NCBI GenBank assembly: GCA_002748015.1 | Contig: PDRH01000128.1 | Location: 1 to 15,892, forward strand | DNA length: 15,892 nt | Source of the DNA: Bacteroidota bacterium | GTDB lineage: Bacteria > Bacteroidota > Bacteroidia > Bacteroidales > CAJPTX01 | Reading direction: 5' to 3' | Part shown: piece by piece, positions 1 through 7,635 of the stretch | How the letters are laid out: the number at the start of each line of letters is the position of its first letter | How positions within the stretch are numbered: the stretch's first letter is position 1 | Made by a program: the position numbers and the translations under genes | Notes under the pieces: generated by a model | Seen by the model: only the letters and a program-made list of their open reading frames with translations | Told to the model about the DNA's origin: nothing | Databases searched by the model: none

Positions 1-1215
1 GTCCACGCTAGAGGGGGTGCTGAGCTGCTTGTTCTGGCTCACCATGGCCGCTGCGGCGTACTGGGGTATCATGAAGCCGGAGTTGAGGCCGGGGTTGGAC
101 ACCAGGAACTCGGGTAGACCACGCTTGCCAAGGATGAGCTGTGCGGTGCGTCGCTCAGAGATGTTGGCCAGCTCGCTGAGGGCGATGGAAAGGAAGTCGT
201 AGGCCAGCGCAAGGGGCTCACCGTGGAAGTTACCGCCGGATATGATGAGGTCCTCGTCCGGCCACACGGTGGGGTTGTCGGTTACGGAGTTAATCTCCGT
301 CACGATAACGTTCTTCACGTAGTTGATGGCATCCTTGCACGCGCCGTGCACCTGGGGCACGCAGCGGAAGCTATAGGGATCCTGAACCGGCTTGTTGGGA
401 CGCTCGATTAGCTCGCTCCCCTCGAGGAATCGGCGAACATTATCGGCCGTCTGCGCCTGACCTGGGTGAGGGCGTATGGCCTGTATATTGGGGTGGAAGG
501 GGGAGGCGATGCCGTCGTAGCCCTCAAGCGAGAGGGTGGCGATGATGTCTGCCCACACAGATATGCGGCGAGCGCGGAGCATGGCATACACCCCATGCGA
601 GCTCATGAACTGCGTGCCGTTGAGCAGGGCGAGCCCCTCCTTGGACTGCAGGGTGATGGGTTCCCAGCCAAAGTGCTTCAGCACCTCTGCGGCGGGACGC
701 TTCTTGCCATCCATGCGCACCTCGCCCATGCCGAGCAGAGGTAGGAAGAGGTTGGCCAGCGGCGCGAGGTCGCCGGATGCACCGAGGGAACCACGGTCGT
801 AGACGATGGGGTAGACCCCGTTGTTGTACATGTCCAGGATGCGCTCCACGGTGATAACCTGTACACCCGAATTGCCGAGCGAAAGGGCATGCGCCTTGAG
901 CAGCAGCATGAGGCGGACGATGGTTTCCTCGACCTCGTCGCCGGTGCTACAAGCGTGGGACATCACCAGATTGGCCTGCAGCTGGGAGAGCTCGCCGTGG
1001 CTGATAGTCCGGTTGCAGAGGGAGCCGAAGCCGGTGGTTATGCCGTAGACTGGCACATCCGGGTTCTCCATCTTCTTGTCCAGGTAATGTCGGCACTTAT
1101 TGATCAACGCCTTGGACTCCTCGGAGAGCGTTAGCTTTATATCCGGGTTTTGTATTAGCTCCTCTAGCTGGTTGAGCGATAGGGGCTTCGGGGATATTTC
1201 AAACATCTTACTCAT
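1..1215 (-). CDS. hutH: Histidine ammonia-lyase (partial, C-terminus beyond the window)
   Basis: Catalyses the non-oxidative deamination of L-histidine to urocanate, the first step of histidine degradation, in the cytoplasm. The 405 visible residues of a family usually about 500 long carry the catalytic Tyr in YGITTGFG (Y57), the Ala-Ser-Gly triad that cyclises to the MIO electrophile in GSLGASGDLAPLA (A146-S147-G148), the LLNGTQ motif (N199) and the QDPYSFRCVPQ segment (R284). The substrate-selectivity pair is Ser-His in LVMSHA (S86-H87), as in histidine lyases rather than the tyrosine or phenylalanine enzymes. The start is the ATG at 1215, with a second in-frame Met at codon 4; there is no strong Shine-Dalgarno, as is common in Bacteroidetes. 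It begins 8 nt after the hisS stop, so it is probably co-transcribed with hisS. No other hut gene is visible. The reading frame is open to base 1. Confidence 0.95.
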   Translation of the reverse strand, partial: MSKMFEISPKPLSLNQLEELIQNPDIKLTLSEESKALINKCRHYLDKKMENPDVPVYGITTGFGSLCNRTISHGELSQLQANLVMSHACSTGDEVEETIVRLMLLLKAHALSLGNSGVQVITVERILDMYNNGVYPIVYDRGSLGASGDLAPLANLFLPLLGMGEVRMDGKKRPAAEVLKHFGWEPITLQSKEGLALLNGTQFMSSHGVYAMLRARRISVWADIIATLSLEGYDGIASPFHPNIQAIRPHPGQAQTADNVRRFLEGSELIERPNKPVQDPYSFRCVPQVHGACKDAINYVKNVIVTEINSVTDNPTVWPDEDLIISGGNFHGEPLALAYDFLSIALSELANISERRTAQLILGKRGLPEFLVSNPGLNSGFMIPQYAAAAMVSQNKQLSTPSSVD

Positions 1216-1223
1216 AGCTTTAT

Positions 1224-2612
1224 CTATTTATGGGTTTGTTCCTGCAACCACTGGGCTATGCTCCCCATGGGCATGGAGGACTGCTCGCCCGTGTGCATGT
1301 TTTTGACACCGGCTTCGCCTCTGGCCATCTCGTCGCTACCTATGATAACGACCCACGTGGCCTTCTGGCGATTGGCGTAATCCATCTGTTTCTTGAACTT
1401 CACCCCATCTGGGAAGACCATAACGCGTAGACCCTTACGACGGATATCTACCGCAACTGCCATACCTGCGCGTACCTCCTCCTCGCCGAGGTTGAGAATG
1501 AGCACATCAAGGCTGGTCTCCACATCCTCGGGGAATAGGCTAAGCTCTAGCATGGCATCGTATATGCGGTCTGCACCAAAGCTGATACCTACGCCGCTAA
1601 CATCCTTTAGGCCGAATATGCCCGTAAGGTTATCATAGCGACCGCCACCACATACTGAGCCGATTTTGCAATCGAGGGTCTTCACCTCGAAGATCGCACC
1701 GGTGTAGTAGTTGAGGCCACGGGCTAGGGATAGGTCAAGGATAACCGGAATTTTCACCCCAACCTGCTCCACCAGGGCGAGTAGCTCGCGTATCTCAGCC
1801 ATGCCCTCCTGCCCCTTGGGGTTGTCGCCTATGGCCTCGGCCAGCGCCTGGAGACGCTCCTCGTTGCTACCATCAGCCTGGACGATGGCGCTAATCTTGG
1901 CAACCCCTTCTGGCGACACGCCCGCGCTGGCCAGCTCCTCCTTCACCCCCTCGAGGCCAATCTTGTCGTACTTGTCAATGGCCACGGTTATGGGGATGAG
2001 CAGCTCCTCATGGCCTATAGCCTCGGCCATGGCGGCAAGGGCCTTCCGGTTGTTAAAGCGTAGCTCCACCTTAAGCCCCAGCTCGCCGAAGACATCCTCC
2101 ACGACCTGGACCAGCTCCACCTCGCAGAGTTGCGAATTGCTACCGACCACATCGATATCGCACTGGTAGAACTCCCGGTAGCGACCCTTCTGCGGTCTGT
2201 CGGCACGCCAAACCGGCTGTATCTGGTAGCGCTTGAAGGGCTTGGGTAGCTCGTGCCAGTTCTGCGATACGAAGCGGGCAAAGGGCACGGTCAGATCGTA
2301 GCGAAGCCCCTTGTCGCAGAGCATCGGGGCCAGCTTCTCGGGGCTCATGCCCCGAATATCGCTAAGGTCCCCCACGGGTAGCCCCCGCAGAAAATCGCCC
2401 GAATTGAGTATCCTGAAGAGTAGCTTATCGCCCTCCTCCCCGTACTTGCCCAGCAGCGTAGAGAGGTTCTCCATCGACGGGGTCTCCAGCGGCTGATAGC
2501 CATAGATACCGAATATCCGCTTGATGGTGGAGAATATGTACCCCCGCCTTGACATTTCCAACGGTGCGAAATCGCGCGTACCCTTAGGTACGGAAACCTT
2601 GTTGACCCCCAT
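1224..2612 (-). CDS. hisS: Histidyl-tRNA synthetase
   Basis: Class II aminoacyl-tRNA synthetase that attaches histidine to tRNA-His in the cytoplasm. The 462 residues start with the typical VPKGTRDF segment (residues 8-15). The histidine/ATP site is seen in LRYDLTVPFARFV (103-115), motif 2 in RYREFYQCDIDVVG (144-157), the HisA loop in LARGLNYYTGAIFE (296-309) and the motif 3 region in GGGRYDNL to GVGISFGADR (322-349). The anticodon-binding domain follows from about residue 365. The length is slightly above the roughly 420-430 residues of the E. coli form and agrees with what is known of Bacteroidetes HisRS. The ATG at 2612 is the only sensible start. A probable promoter box lies about 45 nt upstream, so hisS may begin a separate transcript with hutH. 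Confidence 0.97.
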   Translation of the reverse strand: MGVNKVSVPKGTRDFAPLEMSRRGYIFSTIKRIFGIYGYQPLETPSMENLSTLLGKYGEEGDKLLFRILNSGDFLRGLPVGDLSDIRGMSPEKLAPMLCDKGLRYDLTVPFARFVSQNWHELPKPFKRYQIQPVWRADRPQKGRYREFYQCDIDVVGSNSQLCEVELVQVVEDVFGELGLKVELRFNNRKALAAMAEAIGHEELLIPITVAIDKYDKIGLEGVKEELASAGVSPEGVAKISAIVQADGSNEERLQALAEAIGDNPKGQEGMAEIRELLALVEQVGVKIPVILDLSLARGLNYYTGAIFEVKTLDCKIGSVCGGGRYDNLTGIFGLKDVSGVGISFGADRIYDAMLELSLFPEDVETSLDVLILNLGEEEVRAGMAVAVDIRRKGLRVMVFPDGVKFKKQMDYANRQKATWVVIIGSDEMARGEAGVKNMHTGEQSSMPMGSIAQWLQEQTHK

Positions 2613-2654
2613 GCTATGTTCCTTTCCTATTTCCTTTTCAATTCATGCTAGGCA

Positions 2655-2662
2655 CAAATGTA
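2655..2662 (-). promoter_or_regulatory. Probable -7 promoter box of hisS-hutH
   Basis: On the minus strand this reads TACATTTG, an exact match to the Bacteroides -7 element TAnnTTTG and identical to the box of the porin promoter at 12827-12834. It sits in the 81-nt gap between the PopT-like gene and hisS. No TTTG is found at the expected -33 distance, so the element is only half supported. The predicted leader of hisS would be about 35-40 nt. Confidence 0.45.
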
Positions 2663-2693
2663 GGAAAATAAATGGAAGGATTCTAGCCCCGGG

Positions 2694-3629
2694 CTATCTC
2701 TTGCCCCTATTGGCGAGCTTTTCCAGCAGGAGAACTACCCCGAAACCGAGGCATATAAGGGCTATGGTGGCTAACCAGTGTACCTCCAGCCCCGCCGCCT
2801 GGTACTGCGCCGGGCTCACCGCCTCCACCAAGCCCTCCACCTCCGGGCTAGGCAGCTGCCAGGGCCATACGCGGACAATAGCCCCGATGATGAAGCCCGT
2901 GAGGGTCGCCATGGTGGTTGAGCGCCAGCGGGCCAGAAGCCAGGAGAGCAAGCGCGCAAAGCTCAAGAGGCCTATTGCGGCACCAAGGCCTACCGGTAGT
3001 AGCACCTCTAGCTCTAGGCTATGTATGGCCTCCAGGATGGCGCGGTACTTCCCGAGCAGCAAGAGGATAAAACTACCCGATATGCCGGGTAGCACCATGG
3101 CGCAGATGGCCACCGCACCGGCAGCGAAGTAGCCGAGGAAGCTTCCCCCGCCACCCGCAGCCAGGGGGGACGCCGTGCTGATATACCAGCCCGCCACTAC
3201 ACCAAGGACAAGGGCTGTAAGCTGCTTTGCCCCCCACCGCTCAACCTCCCGCCCAACGAAAAGGATGGAGGCGAGGATGAGGCCTAGGAAGAAGGACCAG
3301 ACGTACTCTGGGTAGGTATCGAGCAGATGGCCTATAAGCTTAGCCAGGGAGAAGAGCGCCGTTCCCACGCCCAGAATAAGCGCAAGGAGAAAGCCCCCAT
3401 GCACCTTCTCCCAGTAGGCTGCTAGCCCCCCCCTACGAAACACCTGAAATAGCTCCTTGGACCCGGCATTGCTAATGGAGGTAATAAGCTCATCGTATAT
3501 ACCGACCAGTAGGGCGATCGTTCCGCCCGATACGCCGGGCACGACATCCGCGCTACCCATGGCTATCCCCTTGAGGTAAACCCCAAAATAGCCCTTAATT
3601 CCCCGCCGGGGAGATTGCTGCTGCTCCAT
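2694..3629 (-). CDS. popT: DUF368 membrane protein, PopT-type undecaprenyl-phosphate translocase
   Basis: Polytopic inner-membrane protein of 311 residues. DUF368 proteins (PopT) have been shown in other bacteria to return undecaprenyl phosphate, the lipid carrier for peptidoglycan and surface glycans, across the membrane. The family hallmark is visible twice: PGVSGG at 31-36 within SADVVPGVSGG, and PGISGS at 181-186. These repeated re-entrant-loop motifs fit an inverted-repeat transporter fold. About eight hydrophobic segments are visible, for example around 80-100, 110-126, 138-150, 165-192, 210-232, 238-252 and 286-303. It starts at the ATG at 3629, 5 nt after the stop of the DUF6913-like gene, with AAAGG upstream, and is probably the last gene of the ssb-to-popT unit. 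Family assignment is firm; the transport function is inferred from the family. Confidence 0.85.
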   Translation of the reverse strand: MEQQQSPRRGIKGYFGVYLKGIAMGSADVVPGVSGGTIALLVGIYDELITSISNAGSKELFQVFRRGGLAAYWEKVHGGFLLALILGVGTALFSLAKLIGHLLDTYPEYVWSFFLGLILASILFVGREVERWGAKQLTALVLGVVAGWYISTASPLAAGGGGSFLGYFAAGAVAICAMVLPGISGSFILLLLGKYRAILEAIHSLELEVLLPVGLGAAIGLLSFARLLSWLLARWRSTTMATLTGFIIGAIVRVWPWQLPSPEVEGLVEAVSPAQYQAAGLEVHWLATIALICLGFGVVLLLEKLANRGKR

Positions 3630-3634
3630 GCCCT

Positions 3635-4168
3635 TTACTCTTGCGGGGTGAGATATTTGGCCAAGACCTCTAGCATCTGCTTGGGGGGGCTACCGGCCTG
3701 CATGGGGAATACCACGTCGCCACCCAGAACGCTAGCCTCGTTGAAGCCAATATGCAGCTTGGCGGCCGAGTTGGCCTTCACCCAGGCGAGGGGCAGCACA
3801 TCGATGAGGGTGAAGTCAATCAGGTAGTCAAAGGCAAGCTCCTCAAAGGGTAGAGCATCCCCCTTCACCGGCTTATACAGCCAGTTGACATCCTTCTTGA
3901 CGATGAGGCTCGTCCTAGCTCGCCCAACAAGGTAGTCGGGTGTTTCCTTACCATCGAAGAAGGTGCAAACCCGGCAGTCCACCCCCGCCAGCTCCAGCTG
4001 CTGGCAGTAGGTAGCGAGGAACTCAAAGTCCTCCCTATTCCCGGCATCTATGAGAAAACCCAGGCTCTGCGCGCTATCCAGAGGGATAAGAGGCTGAAGA
4101 CTCCGTTTGGGTAGCCCCATATCCCTGAGGCGTTTAAGCCCGACATTGCATTTTAGGCGATCCAGCAT
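3635..4168 (-). CDS. Conserved Bacteroidetes protein, DUF6913-like
   Basis: Soluble protein of 177 residues without signal peptide or membrane segment and of unknown function. It resembles from memory the small DUF6913 family of Bacteroidetes, which is often found close to ligA; this was not checked by a search. Visible features are a basic N-terminus with CNVGLKRLRDMG, a central region of alternating strands and helices (LGFLIDAG near 56-63, then VDCRVCTFF near 83-91), the FDYLIDFTLIDVLPLAWV segment (about 113-130) and a C-terminal amphipathic helix. Two cysteines lie in DCRVC but not in a thioredoxin CxxC arrangement. Its ATG begins one base after the ligA stop, and its ribosome-binding sequence GGGAGGGAG overlaps the end of ligA, so translation is probably coupled to LigA. 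Confidence 0.7.
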   Translation of the reverse strand: MLDRLKCNVGLKRLRDMGLPKRSLQPLIPLDSAQSLGFLIDAGNREDFEFLATYCQQLELAGVDCRVCTFFDGKETPDYLVGRARTSLIVKKDVNWLYKPVKGDALPFEELAFDYLIDFTLIDVLPLAWVKANSAAKLHIGFNEASVLGGDVVFPMQAGSPPKQMLEVLAKYLTPQE

Positions 4169-4169
4169 G

Positions 4170-6359
4170 CTACTCCCTCCCTATCATTTTTCCGAACTCC
4201 TCCTCATTTACTATGCGTATGCCTAGCTCCTGGGCCTTCTTCAGCTTGCTTGCCCCCATATCGCGCCCAGCGACGATGAGGCTCGTCTTGCTCGATACGC
4301 TGCTGGCTATCGTTCCTCCGTGGGCCGCCACCAGGGCCTTCAGCTCGTCACGGCTATAGGCATCGAACTTGCCCGAGACCACGACCTTCTCCCCGGCCAG
4401 CACCTCCGAGACCACCTCAACGGCCTCCTTCTCATCAGCCGTCGTGCGCAGCCCCAGCGCCTCTATGCGGTTCATGAGGGCCTCGCTCTTCTCGCTCCGG
4501 AAGTAGCTATAGACCTCCTGGCCTACTATCTCGCCAACGTCTGGCACCGCAATCAGCTCCTCGAGCGATGCACTGGCTATGGTACGCAGGCTACCGAATG
4601 TGCGGGCAAGCTTGGTGGCCGTCGTCGTCCCTATGTGGCGTATCCCAAGGGCGAAGAGCAAACGCTCAAAGGGTTGCTGCTTACTCTTCTCTATGGCCTG
4701 CACGAGCTTATTCGCAGAGTCCTGGCCAAAGCGACCTATACCCGGCAGCTGCTCAGCCCGGAGGTCATAGAGGTCTAGCACCTCCCGCAGCAGGCCCGCC
4801 TCGTAGAGCGCCTGCACGGTCTCCTCGCCCAGGCCCATGATATTCATCGCCTTCTTGGAGGCAAAGTGCTCTATCGCCCCGGTTATCTGCGGGGGGCAGC
4901 TCATGCTGTTGGGGCAGTAGTGGCGAGCCTCCCCCTCGTTGCGCTCCAGCTTGGCGCCGCAGGCCGGGCAGTGGCTCGGGTACAGGATACGGCTACCGGC
5001 CTCCCTACGGTGATCCATACTCACGCCCACAATCTTGGGAATGACCTCCCCGCCCTTCTCCACCTCCACCCAATCGTGTTCACGGAGGTCAAGCCGTTCC
5101 ATCTCATCGGCATTATGCAGGGTGGCGCGGCGCACCGTACTTCCGCCCAGATGCACCGCCTCCAGATTCGCCACGGGGGTTACCGCCCCCGTCCGCCCCA
5201 CCTGGAACTCCACGCCCAGCAGGGGGGTAGTTACCCGCTCGGTGGGGAACTTGTAGGCTATAGCCCAGCGGGGGCTCTTGGAGGTCAAGCCCAGAGCGGC
5301 CTGATCGGCATAGGCATTGACCTTGACCACGATCCCGTCCGTATCGAAGGGGAAATCGTTTCGCTCGCTACCCCACTCCTCTATGGTGGCAAAAACCTCA
5401 TCTATGTCCTGGCAGAGCCTCAGGCGCTCGACCACGGGCAAGCCCCACGCCCGCGCCTCCTCGAGCGAGCCAACGTGCGAGCCCGCAACATCCCCCTCCT
5501 GCACCACGTAGTAGAGCGCGCACTCCAAGCCCCTATTCTTAAGGCTTTCATGGGCCGCCTCGCCCTTCGCTACTGCACGCTTCACGGCGTTCTCCTCCTG
5601 GCGGGCTAGGCTGGTGCGCTTCTTCTCATCCCCCTCCCTTGCAATCTTCTGAGCGTACTTCTCCCTGATGGCGACTACCTCAGCCCGATAGTCCGTTCGT
5701 AGCTTAAGAGACCCTGAGGCCAGGTTGCGCGCGTTGGCATAGGGTTCCAGCTCCTTCTTGCCAGCCGCCCGCAGGCCCTCGTTGGCTCGTTCACGCTCCT
5801 CATTGAGACGGGTAAATGTCGCCCGGGGGACGAACACCTCCCCGCGCATCTCGAGCGTTGCCGGATAGCCCTCCCCCTTCAGCTCCTGCGGAAGATTGAG
5901 GATACACCGCGCATTCTCGGTTACATCATCGCCCATAGAACCATTGCCACGGGTTATGGCCTGAACCAGCCTTCCCTCCCGGTAAATCAGAGCTATCGAG
6001 AGGCCATCGTACTTCAGCTCCACGCTATACCTAGGAGTGTGATCCAGGGCCTCCCTCACGCGCCTATCGAAGTCCTGCAGCTCCTCGAGGGAGTAGGTAT
6101 TATCCAGCGAGAGCATGGGCACACGGTGGGGCACCTTACGGAACCCGTCGCTGCTGTCATCGCCCACCCGCTGCGTGGGGGAATCCTCCGTCAGCAGCTC
6201 CGGGTGTAGGCGCTCCAGCTGCGTAAGCTCCTGCATGAGGAGGTCGAACTCCCGGTCGGAGACCAACGAGACACCCTCCCGATAGTAGGCCTTATTGTAC
6301 TCCTCGAGTAGCCCTCGTAGCTCCTCTACCCTTTGCCTTGCGCTTTCCATTTCCCCCAT
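4170..6359 (-). CDS. ligA: NAD+-dependent DNA ligase LigA with an insertion in the adenylation domain
   Basis: Seals nicks in DNA during replication and repair using NAD+. The 729 residues contain the Ia domain with Tyr motifs (YNKAYY, 21-26), the active-site lysine in ELKYDGLS (K116), TRGNGSMGDDVT (136-147), the DGIVVKV motif (341-347), the OB fold, a four-cysteine zinc finger (C464, C467, C482, C488), helix-hairpin-helix repeats (about 505-625) and a C-terminal BRCT domain (about 652-729). The family is normally about 665-690 residues; most of the excess is a highly charged stretch at about 225-272, inserted between the NLASGSLKL segment and GLECALYY. The Pro of the usual FANPRN motif is Ala here (YANARN, 207-212). 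The start is the ATG at 6359, with GGGAGGA placed 9 nt upstream; a second Met at codon 4 is less likely. It lies 4 nt after the PPTase stop. Confidence 0.96.
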   Translation of the reverse strand: MGEMESARQRVEELRGLLEEYNKAYYREGVSLVSDREFDLLMQELTQLERLHPELLTEDSPTQRVGDDSSDGFRKVPHRVPMLSLDNTYSLEELQDFDRRVREALDHTPRYSVELKYDGLSIALIYREGRLVQAITRGNGSMGDDVTENARCILNLPQELKGEGYPATLEMRGEVFVPRATFTRLNEERERANEGLRAAGKKELEPYANARNLASGSLKLRTDYRAEVVAIREKYAQKIAREGDEKKRTSLARQEENAVKRAVAKGEAAHESLKNRGLECALYYVVQEGDVAGSHVGSLEEARAWGLPVVERLRLCQDIDEVFATIEEWGSERNDFPFDTDGIVVKVNAYADQAALGLTSKSPRWAIAYKFPTERVTTPLLGVEFQVGRTGAVTPVANLEAVHLGGSTVRRATLHNADEMERLDLREHDWVEVEKGGEVIPKIVGVSMDHRREAGSRILYPSHCPACGAKLERNEGEARHYCPNSMSCPPQITGAIEHFASKKAMNIMGLGEETVQALYEAGLLREVLDLYDLRAEQLPGIGRFGQDSANKLVQAIEKSKQQPFERLLFALGIRHIGTTTATKLARTFGSLRTIASASLEELIAVPDVGEIVGQEVYSYFRSEKSEALMNRIEALGLRTTADEKEAVEVVSEVLAGEKVVVSGKFDAYSRDELKALVAAHGGTIASSVSSKTSLIVAGRDMGASKLKKAQELGIRIVNEEEFGKMIGRE
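5541..5699 (-). other. Charged helical insertion inside LigA
   Basis: Residues about 221-273 of LigA. In other LigA proteins the conserved (F/Y)ANPRN-(A/L)A(S)G(S/T)L(K/R) strand is followed within about ten residues by the (R/K)xLxC(x)(L/Y)YY strand of the nucleotidyltransferase fold. Here about 45 extra residues lie between them, rich in Lys, Arg, Glu and Ala (for example REKYAQKIAREGDEKK and RQEENAVKRAVAKGEAAHE) with no proline, as expected for a helical hairpin or coiled coil. The reading frame is continuous and codon use matches the rest of the gene, so it is not a frameshift artefact. Confidence 0.7.
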
Positions 6360-6363
6360 AGGT

Positions 6364-7041
6364 CTATTCCTCCCTTGTTGCGTATTCTGGTTTGAGCTTA
6401 TGCCACTCCATAAGGCTCGGGTTGCACGATACCCAGGTTATGACGAAGCTATCGAAAAAGGCGTACTCCATGCTGAACTTCTGCACCAGCCCGCCGAGTC
6501 GTACCCGTAGTTGCAGCTGCCCGTGGTCCTCTACCTTGCGTAGGGGTAGCACGGTAACATCCTCAAAGGAGTTAAGCCCCTCCATCCCGGGTAGCTTGTA
6601 GAGGGCCTCCTTGGCGCTCCAGACGATGGCCATGGCGTACTTGTCGTCCAGGTCTATCCATCCCTTCTCGCCCAGCGTAAGGTACTTATCGGCTATCCGC
6701 TTGAAGGGGCGCTCGGTGGACTCTATATCCACCCCTACGAAGAAGCGCGCGCTCGAGAGTACCGCCACGTAGGGGAAGGAGTGGGTGATGGAGATGTGGT
6801 GCCGTCCCTTGGATAGGAAGGGCCGCCGGTTGGGCTTGTAGATTATGCTATCATTTATACCTAGCACCCTCAGGCAGCAGCGTGTTGCCAACCACTCCAG
6901 GCGGCGATTCTCATCCTTGAGGCGCGCCAGCACCGGGAAGGAATCCCCGTCGATGTAGGACTTCAGGAAGGCCTCATCCTCCTCTATCTTCCAGAGGGCG
7001 AGGGATGCCACCCCCGAAGTTATTTTTCTGACCTCGGCCAT
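6364..7041 (-). CDS. 4'-phosphopantetheinyl transferase superfamily protein
   Basis: Transfers the phosphopantetheine arm of coenzyme A to a serine of an acyl or peptidyl carrier protein. The 225 residues show the Sfp-type signatures: NRRPFL (71-76), ISITHS (83-88), the metal-binding GVDIE (103-107; D105 and E107) and WSAKEALYK (141-149; E145 and K149). The length suits the monomeric Sfp/HetI group rather than the short AcpS trimer type. The ATG at 7041 is chosen as start because AGGGAAGAGG lies just upstream; a GTG five codons earlier (7056) is open but less likely. With this start the gene overlaps the 3' end of gldD by 22 nt, which indicates translational coupling. No carrier protein gene or biosynthetic cluster is next to it, so a general housekeeping role is inferred. 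Confidence 0.88.
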   Translation of the reverse strand: MAEVRKITSGVASLALWKIEEDEAFLKSYIDGDSFPVLARLKDENRRLEWLATRCCLRVLGINDSIIYKPNRRPFLSKGRHHISITHSFPYVAVLSSARFFVGVDIESTERPFKRIADKYLTLGEKGWIDLDDKYAMAIVWSAKEALYKLPGMEGLNSFEDVTVLPLRKVEDHGQLQLRVRLGGLVQKFSMEYAFFDSFVITWVSCNPSLMEWHKLKPEYATREE

Positions 7042-7634
7042 GCCTCTTCCCTCCACTTTAGGGTCTCTATCATACGTAGGATATCCGCCTCGAAAAAGCG
7101 TACCGCCGGGGCCAGGGAGTCAATATTCGGCTCGCTGTAGAAGTAGAGCGCACCCCGTAGGAAGCGACGCACCGAATCGGTCGCGTAGAACTGCACCGAG
7201 CTGGCCACATTCCCCTTGATGCGGTAGAGCATCGCGTAGACGCTATCCTGCGGGTTCTCAAAGACCTTCTCCTCTATGGCATCAGCCTTCACCGAGTGCT
7301 TGTAGGCCATAGTATGCGCATCCTCAAAGAGCGTATCCAGCGCCCCCGGCTTGTCGTAGTAGCTCAGGTAGATCGTCGCCTTGTACTGCGGCACAACGAT
7401 GTTGGTACCGCTCCCATCGGGGCGATGCTCCAGCTCTGCGTAGAGCGGCATATCAAAGCTATAGGGCAGTTTGGTGTCCGACGGTCCGTACTCCTTCTCT
7501 GGGAAGTCAAACCGGGGGTAGCCCTCCGGCTTCGGCACGGGCGGATTGCTGCAGCCCACCAGCAACCCGCAGAGGCCCAGGCAAAGGGAGAGGCCCACCA
7601 GCCCACGGAATATTCTTATAGTCTTGCTTCTCAT
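7020..7634 (-). CDS. gldD: Gliding motility-associated lipoprotein GldD
   Basis: Lipoprotein of 204 residues. A signal peptide ends in the lipobox LVGC with the lipidated Cys at residue 28. The body carries GldD features: YPRFDFPEKEY (39-49), YKATIYLSYYDK, the YKHSVKADAIEEK segment and the very conserved IKGNVASSVQFYATDS followed by FLRGALYFYSEPN. In Flavobacterium johnsoniae GldD is needed for gliding and for normal function of the linked type IX secretion apparatus. Related genes also occur in Bacteroidetes not known to glide, so motility cannot be deduced here. The ATG at 7634 starts one base after the gldE stop, the usual gldE-gldD pairing. Its stop lies inside the start of the PPTase gene. 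Confidence 0.93.
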   Translation of the reverse strand: MRSKTIRIFRGLVGLSLCLGLCGLLVGCSNPPVPKPEGYPRFDFPEKEYGPSDTKLPYSFDMPLYAELEHRPDGSGTNIVVPQYKATIYLSYYDKPGALDTLFEDAHTMAYKHSVKADAIEEKVFENPQDSVYAMLYRIKGNVASSVQFYATDSVRRFLRGALYFYSEPNIDSLAPAVRFFEADILRMIETLKWREEAWPRSEK

Positions 7635-7635
7635 C

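Noticed and set aside
2684..2696. TAGCCCCGGGCTA palindrome at the end of the PopT-like gene as a terminator
   Set aside because: Six-base stem with a one-base centre cannot form a hairpin and no T-run follows.
4866..5609. 247-codon plus-strand frame opposite ligA
   Set aside because: It is antisense to the conserved zinc-finger, OB and adenylation parts of LigA, which clearly is the real gene. Long antisense frames are common in GC-rich coding DNA.
7042..7056. GTG at 7056 as start of the PPTase
   Set aside because: The ATG at 7041 has a purine-rich AGGGAAGAGG sequence directly upstream and gives the expected N-terminus; the GTG has no such sequence.
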